Source: Pseudomonadota bacterium
GTDB lineage: Bacteria; Pseudomonadota; Alphaproteobacteria; Rhizobiales; Devosiaceae
Length of the DNA stretch: 18,079 nucleotides
NCBI GenBank assembly: GCA_023430705.1
Contig: JAEYZJ010000161.1
Location: 1-18,079, forward strand
Direction: 5' to 3'
The notes under the pieces were generated by a model, which saw only the letters and a program-made list of their open reading frames with translations, did no database searches and had not been told where the DNA came from. Positions 14,491 to 18,079 of the stretch are shown piece by piece (position 1 is the stretch's first letter; every line of letters begins with the position of its first letter). Made by a program: the position numbers and the translations under genes.

Positions 14491-14510
14491 GGCGCCCGGT
14501 ACGGGCGCCC
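14490..14510. terminator. Perfect GC hairpin between convergent genes
   Basis: Arms GGGCGCCCG and CGGGCGCCC pair perfectly over nine bases with a three-base loop. It begins on the last base of the phosphatase stop and ends seven bases before the end of the BA14K gene. There is no T-run on either side, so it may be a bidirectional RNA 3'-end hairpin rather than a classical intrinsic terminator. Confidence 0.55.
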
Positions 14511-14517
14511 AGTCCAG

Positions 14518-14934
14518 CTACAGCCGGCAAAGGTGACGCCGGCCGTCGTAGCCGAGGAACGTGTCGGTCCTCGGGTCATAGGAGCGATAGCGGGCCTCGC
14601 ACGCCGCGACGTGATTGTAGTAGTAGCCACGGTCATAGGTGATGTTTCGATCGCGCTCTAGACCGGAAGCGAGGGCGGCTCCGACCGCGAAACCGAAGAT
14701 GCCTGCGGCAAAGTTGCCGGGGTTCGGCCCGTCCCACCCTCTCCAGTGGCGGTGGTGACGGTGGTGCCGGTTATGGCGGGCAGGGACCCAACACGCCCTT
14801 TGGTTGGCCATGCATTGGTCGGCCGACACGCGGTCGTTGTGACGGAAGTTCATGCTGGCGGCCTCGGCCGGCAGCGGCATTGCCATGACGCCGGCCAGAA
14901 CGGTCGCAACAGCAGCGGAAGCGATTTTGCGCAT
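14518..14934 (-). CDS. Secreted BA14K family protein
   Basis: The protein has 138 residues. A Sec signal peptide covers about residues 1-25 (MRKIASAAVATVLAGVMAMP, with cleavage after AEA). A His/Arg-rich stretch follows (RHNRHHRHHRHWRGW), then a hydrophobic glycine/alanine segment (FAAGIFGFAVGAALASGL). The C-terminal BA14K motif includes CEARYRSYDPRTDTFLGYDG and a final Cys. BA14K was described in Brucella as an immunoreactive, lectin-like envelope protein. Its role outside Brucella is unclear. The ATG at 14934 gives a clean signal peptide, and GGAG lies eight bases upstream. The longer frame to 15201 has no signal-like N-terminus. The His-rich part could bind metal, which is inference. Confidence 0.88.
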   Translation of the reverse strand: MRKIASAAVATVLAGVMAMPLPAEAASMNFRHNDRVSADQCMANQRACWVPARHNRHHRHHRHWRGWDGPNPGNFAAGIFGFAVGAALASGLERDRNITYDRGYYYNHVAACEARYRSYDPRTDTFLGYDGRRHLCRL

Positions 14935-14974
14935 GAGGGTGTCTCCAAGAAGTTCTCTCGTTGACGCTTGGACA

Positions 14975-14993
14975 GGGAAACGGCCCGGTTCCC
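14975..14993. promoter_or_regulatory. Compact dyad upstream of the BA14K gene
   Basis: GGGAAACGG and CCGGTTCCC are inverted around one central base, with eight of nine positions paired. The centre is 50 bases before the BA14K start, where an operator would fit. No regulator can be assigned. Confidence 0.35.
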
Positions 14994-15190
14994 GGATGGT
15001 TGCCGCCAAGGGCTTCCGCCAGTTGCACAAACCTGCGATACTGAACGTGTTCGCGCGACTGGCGAGAGAGATGGGGCACCATCGGGAAACGCGAACTTGA
15101 GAGCGCCGCTCGCCTGGGCACCCCGTCGAAACGTAGTGGGAGCCCGTATGAAGCCCAGAAGCCTCAACCATCGCCCGGCTGTCCCCAGCC

Positions 15191-15219
15191 TTGGATTTCA
15201 CTCGGTGCCCGTGCTACAG
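15191..15219 (+). promoter_or_regulatory. Candidate glyA promoter
   Basis: TTGGAT (15191-15196) and CTACAG (15214-15219) are separated by 17 bases. The predicted transcript begins near 15226, about 40 bases before the glyA ATG. It would drive glyA and nrdR together. Confidence 0.4.
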
Positions 15220-15266
15220 GCGGGCCAGCCGAATTGCCGTCGTTTTTCTTGCCTCGGGAGACGCCC

Positions 15267-16571
15267 ATGAGCGCCGTCGCGAACCTTCCGCTCTTTCCCC
15301 GTTTCTTCTCAAACACCCTCGCCGAAACCGACCCCGAGATCGCCGAAGCGATCACGCTGGAACTCGGCCGCCAGCAGCACGAGATTGAGCTGATCGCATC
15401 CGAGAACATCGTGTCGCGGGCAGTGCTCGAGGCGCAGGGCTCGATCATGACCAACAAGTATGCCGAGGGTTATCCGGGCAAGCGCTACTATGGTGGCTGT
15501 CAGTACGTCGATATCGCCGAGAACCTGGCTATCGAGCGCGCGAAGGAACTCTTCGGTGCCGCCTTCGCCAACGTCCAGCCGAACTCCGGCTCTCAGATGA
15601 ATCAGGCCGTGTTCCTGGCCCTGCTCGAGCCCGGCGACACCTTCATGGGCCTGGACCTCAACTCGGGTGGCCACCTGACCCACGGCTCGCCGGTCAACAT
15701 GAGCGGTAAGTGGTTCAAGGTCGTGTCCTACGGCGTTCGCCAGGACGATCACCTGCTGGACATGGACGAGGTTGCAGCCAAGGCACGCGAACACAGGCCC
15801 AAGCTCATTCTCGCGGGCGGTACGGCGTACTCGCGCGAATGGGACTGGGCGCGATTCCGCGAGATCGCCGATGAAGTCGGCGCCTACCTGATGGTCGACA
15901 TGGCCCATATCGCGGGCCTCGTCGCCGGTGGCGTCCATCCGTCTCCGGTGCCGCACGCACATGTGGTGACCACCACCACGCACAAGAGCCTGCGCGGCCC
16001 GCGTGGGGGCATGATCCTCTCCAACGACGAGGCGATCGCCAAGAAGATCAACTCCGCTGTCTTCCCCGGCCTGCAGGGCGGGCCGCTGATGCATGTCATC
16101 GCCGCCAAGGCGGTCGCCCTCAAAGAAGCGTTGCAGCCCGAGTTCAAGGCTTACGCGAGGCAGGTCGTGGCAAACGCCCGTGCGCTCGCTGCGACTCTCG
16201 TCGAGGAGGGGCTCCAGGTGGTGTCAGGCGGCACCGACAACCATCTCATGCTGGTCGATCTCCGGCCCAAGAACGCGACCGGTAAGCGGGCCGAGCAGGC
16301 CCTCGGCCGGTCGTTCATAACCTGCAACAAGAATGGCATCCCGTTCGACCCGGAGAAGCCGTTTGTCACCTCCGGTATCCGTCTCGGGACCCCGGCGGGT
16401 ACCACGCGTGGGTTCGGTGAGGCCGAGTTCCGCGAAATCGGCAAGCTGATCGTCGAGGTGCTGGACGGCCTGCGCGAAGCCAACTCCGACGAGGGTAACG
16501 CCATCGTCGAGGCCGCGGTGCGCGAGAAGGTGAAGGCTCTCACGGCCCGCTTCCCGATCTACGCCGACTGA
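15267..16571 (+). CDS. glyA: Serine hydroxymethyltransferase
   Basis: This PLP enzyme interconverts serine plus tetrahydrofolate with glycine plus 5,10-methylene-tetrahydrofolate, a main source of one-carbon units. The protein has 434 residues, a normal length. The PLP lysine is Lys240 in VTTTTHKSLRGPRGG. Asp211 and His214 (VDMAHIAGL) contact the cofactor. Other conserved blocks are ELIASENIVS, NKYAEGYPGKRYYGGCQ and the C-terminal TSGIRLGTPAGTTRGF. I chose the ATG at 15267 because GGGAG lies six bases upstream and the ATG at 15234 would put that site inside the coding region. nrdR follows after 10 bases, so the two are co-transcribed. Confidence 0.98.
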   Translation: MSAVANLPLFPRFFSNTLAETDPEIAEAITLELGRQQHEIELIASENIVSRAVLEAQGSIMTNKYAEGYPGKRYYGGCQYVDIAENLAIERAKELFGAAFANVQPNSGSQMNQAVFLALLEPGDTFMGLDLNSGGHLTHGSPVNMSGKWFKVVSYGVRQDDHLLDMDEVAAKAREHRPKLILAGGTAYSREWDWARFREIADEVGAYLMVDMAHIAGLVAGGVHPSPVPHAHVVTTTTHKSLRGPRGGMILSNDEAIAKKINSAVFPGLQGGPLMHVIAAKAVALKEALQPEFKAYARQVVANARALAATLVEEGLQVVSGGTDNHLMLVDLRPKNATGKRAEQALGRSFITCNKNGIPFDPEKPFVTSGIRLGTPAGTTRGFGEAEFREIGKLIVEVLDGLREANSDEGNAIVEAAVREKVKALTARFPIYAD

Positions 16572-16581
16572 GGAATTCGGA

Positions 16582-17061
16582 ATGCGCTGTCCCTATTGCG
16601 GAAACGACGACACGCAGGTCAAGGACAGCCGCCCGACTGAGGATTCCAACGCGATCCGTCGCCGCCGCATCTGTCCCAGCTGCGGCGGTCGCTTCACGAC
16701 CTTCGAGCGTGTGCAGCTGCGAGAGCTGATGGTTGTCAAGAAATCCGGACGTCGGGTCCCGTTCGACCGGGACAAGCTCGCCCGGTCCGTCGGAACGGCG
16801 CTACGCAAGCGCGACGTCGAACCCGAGCGGGTGGACCGCATGATATCCGGCGTGGTCCGCCAGCTCGAGAGCCTCGGCGAGAGCGAGGTCACGTCCGACC
16901 AGATCGGCGAGTTCGTCATGGAAGGGCTCAAGGGCCTCGACGACGTGGCGTTCGTACGCTTTGCCTCCGTCTACAAGAACTTTTCCGCGGCCGACGATTT
17001 CCGCTCGTTTCTGACCGAGCTCGGAGACGATGACCGCAACCAGCCCAATCACGATGATTGA
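16582..17061 (+). CDS. nrdR: Transcriptional repressor NrdR
   Basis: NrdR represses ribonucleotide reductase genes in response to ATP/dATP. The protein has 159 residues. The zinc ribbon is formed by Cys3, Cys6, Cys31 and Cys34 (MRCPYCG and CPSCGGRFTTFE). An ATP-cone domain spans about residues 49-139, starting LMVVKKSGRRVPFDRDKL. The C-terminal tail is acidic. A GAGGA Shine-Dalgarno stands before the ATG, ten bases after the glyA stop. The usual target operators (NrdR boxes before nrd genes) are not in this window. In many alphaproteobacteria rib genes lie between nrdR and nusB. Here they do not. Confidence 0.97.
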   Translation: MRCPYCGNDDTQVKDSRPTEDSNAIRRRRICPSCGGRFTTFERVQLRELMVVKKSGRRVPFDRDKLARSVGTALRKRDVEPERVDRMISGVVRQLESLGESEVTSDQIGEFVMEGLKGLDDVAFVRFASVYKNFSAADDFRSFLTELGDDDRNQPNHDD

Positions 17062-17063
17062 AA

Positions 17064-17092
17064 TTGCCCCCCGCCCGGGCAGGGCGTATTGC
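17064..17092 (+). promoter_or_regulatory. Candidate nusB promoter
   Basis: TTGCCC (17064-17069) and TATTGC (17087-17092) have a 17-base spacer, in the 68-base gap after nrdR. The predicted leader is about 31 bases. The match is partial. Confidence 0.3.
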
Positions 17093-17129
17093 GGTGGCAG
17101 CATAGACTTACTCCAGACTCCCAGTGACC

Positions 17130-17630
17130 ATGGCCGATCATAAACCCCGAGATCCAACGCAGCCTCGCACCGCAAACCAGCGAGGTGCGGCCCGGCTGGC
17201 TGCCGTTCAGGCTCTCTACCAGATGGATGTCGGCCGCCAGTCCCTGGAGGACACGCTCAGCCAGTTCAGCGCCATTCATGTAGGCCGCGAGATCGAGGGC
17301 GAGGAGTACCTGCCTGCCGATGCCGATTTTTTCCGGCAGATTGTTACTGGCGTTATCAAGGCTCAGTTGCAGATTGACCCCGCTGTAGACAACGCACTGG
17401 TGGATGCGTGGCCGATGGGCCGTATTGATGCGACGCTCCGCGCCATACTTCGTGCCGCTGCATTTGAGCTTCTGAAGAGGCGGGATATCCCATCGCGTGT
17501 CGTCATTACGGAATACGTTGACGTTGCTAAGGCCTTCTATGAAGACGAGGCCCCGAAGATGGTCAACGCCGTGCTCGACCAGGTCGCCAAGACGGCTGGT
17601 CGGGACAATGATCCGGCCAAGGTGAGGTAA
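17130..17630 (+). CDS. nusB: Transcription antitermination factor NusB
   Basis: NusB pairs with NusE (ribosomal protein S10) on boxA RNA to keep RNA polymerase from terminating in rRNA operons. The 166-residue protein is all-helical. It starts the family fold at RGAARLAAVQALYQMDV (about residues 18-34), contains MGRIDATLRAILRAAAFEL near the middle, and ends with VVITEYVDVAKAFYEDEAPKMVNAVLD. These are typical NusB blocks. I chose the ATG at 17130. A GTG two codons upstream (17124) is an equal alternative by sequence, and neither has a clear Shine-Dalgarno. It follows nrdR by 68 bases and converges on bamE. Confidence 0.94.
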   Translation: MADHKPRDPTQPRTANQRGAARLAAVQALYQMDVGRQSLEDTLSQFSAIHVGREIEGEEYLPADADFFRQIVTGVIKAQLQIDPAVDNALVDAWPMGRIDATLRAILRAAAFELLKRRDIPSRVVITEYVDVAKAFYEDEAPKMVNAVLDQVAKTAGRDNDPAKVR

Positions 17631-17834
17631 GCGCCACAGGAGGACGGACCCCACGTCGTCGAAGTTCTTGCGGGAGCTTCGCGACGGGTGTCATTACGTC
17701 CAGGCCGGGGCGGGCGTGCACCGCCATCCTGTTGGGCGTCGGCCGGAAGGCGCGTCCCATCGCCATGCGTGCCGGCTTCTTGAGCCCGGAAGCGGGTACT
17801 CCCAGCTGCCGGGGCATGGATGCGTCGCAGATCG
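17631..17834. other. 204-base convergent intergenic region, nusB / bamE
   Basis: No gene, strong hairpin with a T-run or repeat is seen here. It is GC-rich and has the open frames expected by chance in such DNA. Transcription from both sides must end in or near it, perhaps with Rho. Confidence 0.5.
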
Positions 17835-18079
17835 TCAGATCGAGCTGATGATCGACTCGAGGAACGTGCGGTCCTGCCCGTAGGAGGGCGTGCGGCGGCT
17901 GTCGATGGTGAAGGACTTGCCGTCCTTGATGCCGAGGCGCTCGGTGTCGACTACCTTGCCCTTCTTGTCGAAATACACGACGAGAAGCGTACGCTCTTTG
18001 CTCAGCTGCATCCCGAACGCGGTCTGCTGGACCTTTTCACCGAGGTAGTACCACGCATTTTCCGTGGTAAAGCTGTTCG
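17835..18079 (-). CDS. bamE: Outer membrane assembly lipoprotein BamE/OmlA, 5'-truncated by window edge
   Basis: BamE is the small lipoprotein of the BAM complex that inserts beta-barrel proteins into the outer membrane. Only the C-terminal 80 residues lie in the window, and the signal peptide and lipobox are beyond the edge. The visible part has ENAWYYLGEKVQQTAFGMQL, then LLVVYFDKKGKVVDTERLGI, and ends RTFLESIISSI before the TGA. This beta-strand order and the WYY-G motif are those of SmpA/OmlA-type proteins of alphaproteobacteria. It converges on nusB. The identification is good for a fragment, but the N-terminal half is unseen. Confidence 0.85.
   Translation of the reverse strand, partial: NSFTTENAWYYLGEKVQQTAFGMQLSKERTLLVVYFDKKGKVVDTERLGIKDGKSFTIDSRRTPSYGQDRTFLESIISSI

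Larger units (their letters stand above)
14935..15266. other. 332-base divergent intergenic region, BA14K / glyA
   Basis: No gene is supported here. It holds a dyad at 14975-14993 on the BA14K side and a glyA promoter at 15191-15219. Open frames on either strand are short or extend real genes without family features. I looked for a riboswitch-like fold in front of glyA and saw none. The predicted glyA leader of about 40 bases is too short for one. Confidence 0.6.

Noticed and set aside
14935..15000. EcfG-type promoter (GGAAC ... CGTT) before the BA14K gene
   Set aside because: GGAAC is present on the - strand, but no CGTT lies at the 16-17 base spacing. The nearest CGTC is 21 bases away.
14935..15201. 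Longer start for the BA14K gene
   Set aside because: The extra 89 residues have no signal or family features and would bury a clean signal peptide that begins at 14934.
15120..15266. Riboswitch before glyA
   Set aside because: A good promoter leaves only about 40 bases of leader, and no conserved aptamer-like fold was recognised.
1..18079. CRISPR arrays, tRNA or rRNA genes, insertion sequences, phage genes
   Set aside because: None were seen. No regular direct repeats, transposase motifs or tRNA-like cloverleaf were found by reading both strands.

Overview
This window is a stretch of core chromosome from a high-GC alphaproteobacterium. It is most likely a member of the Hyphomicrobiales (Rhizobiales), possibly a Devosia-type organism. 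The evidence is the gene order rel-pyrE-acpS-lepB-rnc-era-recO, an ldtP-ldtR pair, alphaproteobacterial small families (DUF6898, DUF6163, BA14K), a magnesium-type HemB and the glyA-nrdR-nusB block. Family names come from remembered motifs, not from a database search, and the genus is inference. I see no insertion sequence, prophage, CRISPR array, tRNA or rRNA.

Bases 1-6186 (+ strand) are a housekeeping operon. It runs from the 3' part of the (p)ppGpp synthetase/hydrolase through pyrE, acpS, lepB, rnc and era to recO. Start and stop codons overlap at four of the six junctions (GTGA, TTGA, TGATG, ATGA), so translation is probably coupled. Bases 6210-9048 (- strand) hold a cell-envelope block: a DUF6898 protein, a Tat-exported L,D-transpeptidase (ldtP), the MarR-type regulator ldtR and a four-helix membrane protein (DUF6163). 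Bases 9148-11534 (+) carry hemB, an RDD membrane protein and bpt (N-end-rule leucyltransferase). parC lies convergently on the - strand (11576-13852). A SixA-type histidine phosphatase (+) then faces a secreted BA14K protein (-). Next come glyA, nrdR and nusB (+), and the window ends inside bamE (-).

The most interesting non-coding signals are four. An imperfect dyad abuts a candidate ldtR promoter and would suit activator binding. Two perfect inverted repeats are interleaved just after hemB. A 10-codon leader ORF, apparently leaderless, overlaps the parC start. Several other promoters have a -10-like hexamer 6-7 bases before an ATG with no Shine-Dalgarno, which is geometry for leaderless mRNAs. 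Nothing here looks like a new defence or mobile system. The best unexplored protein leads are the DUF6898 and DUF6163 partners of the ldtP-ldtR cell-wall pair.
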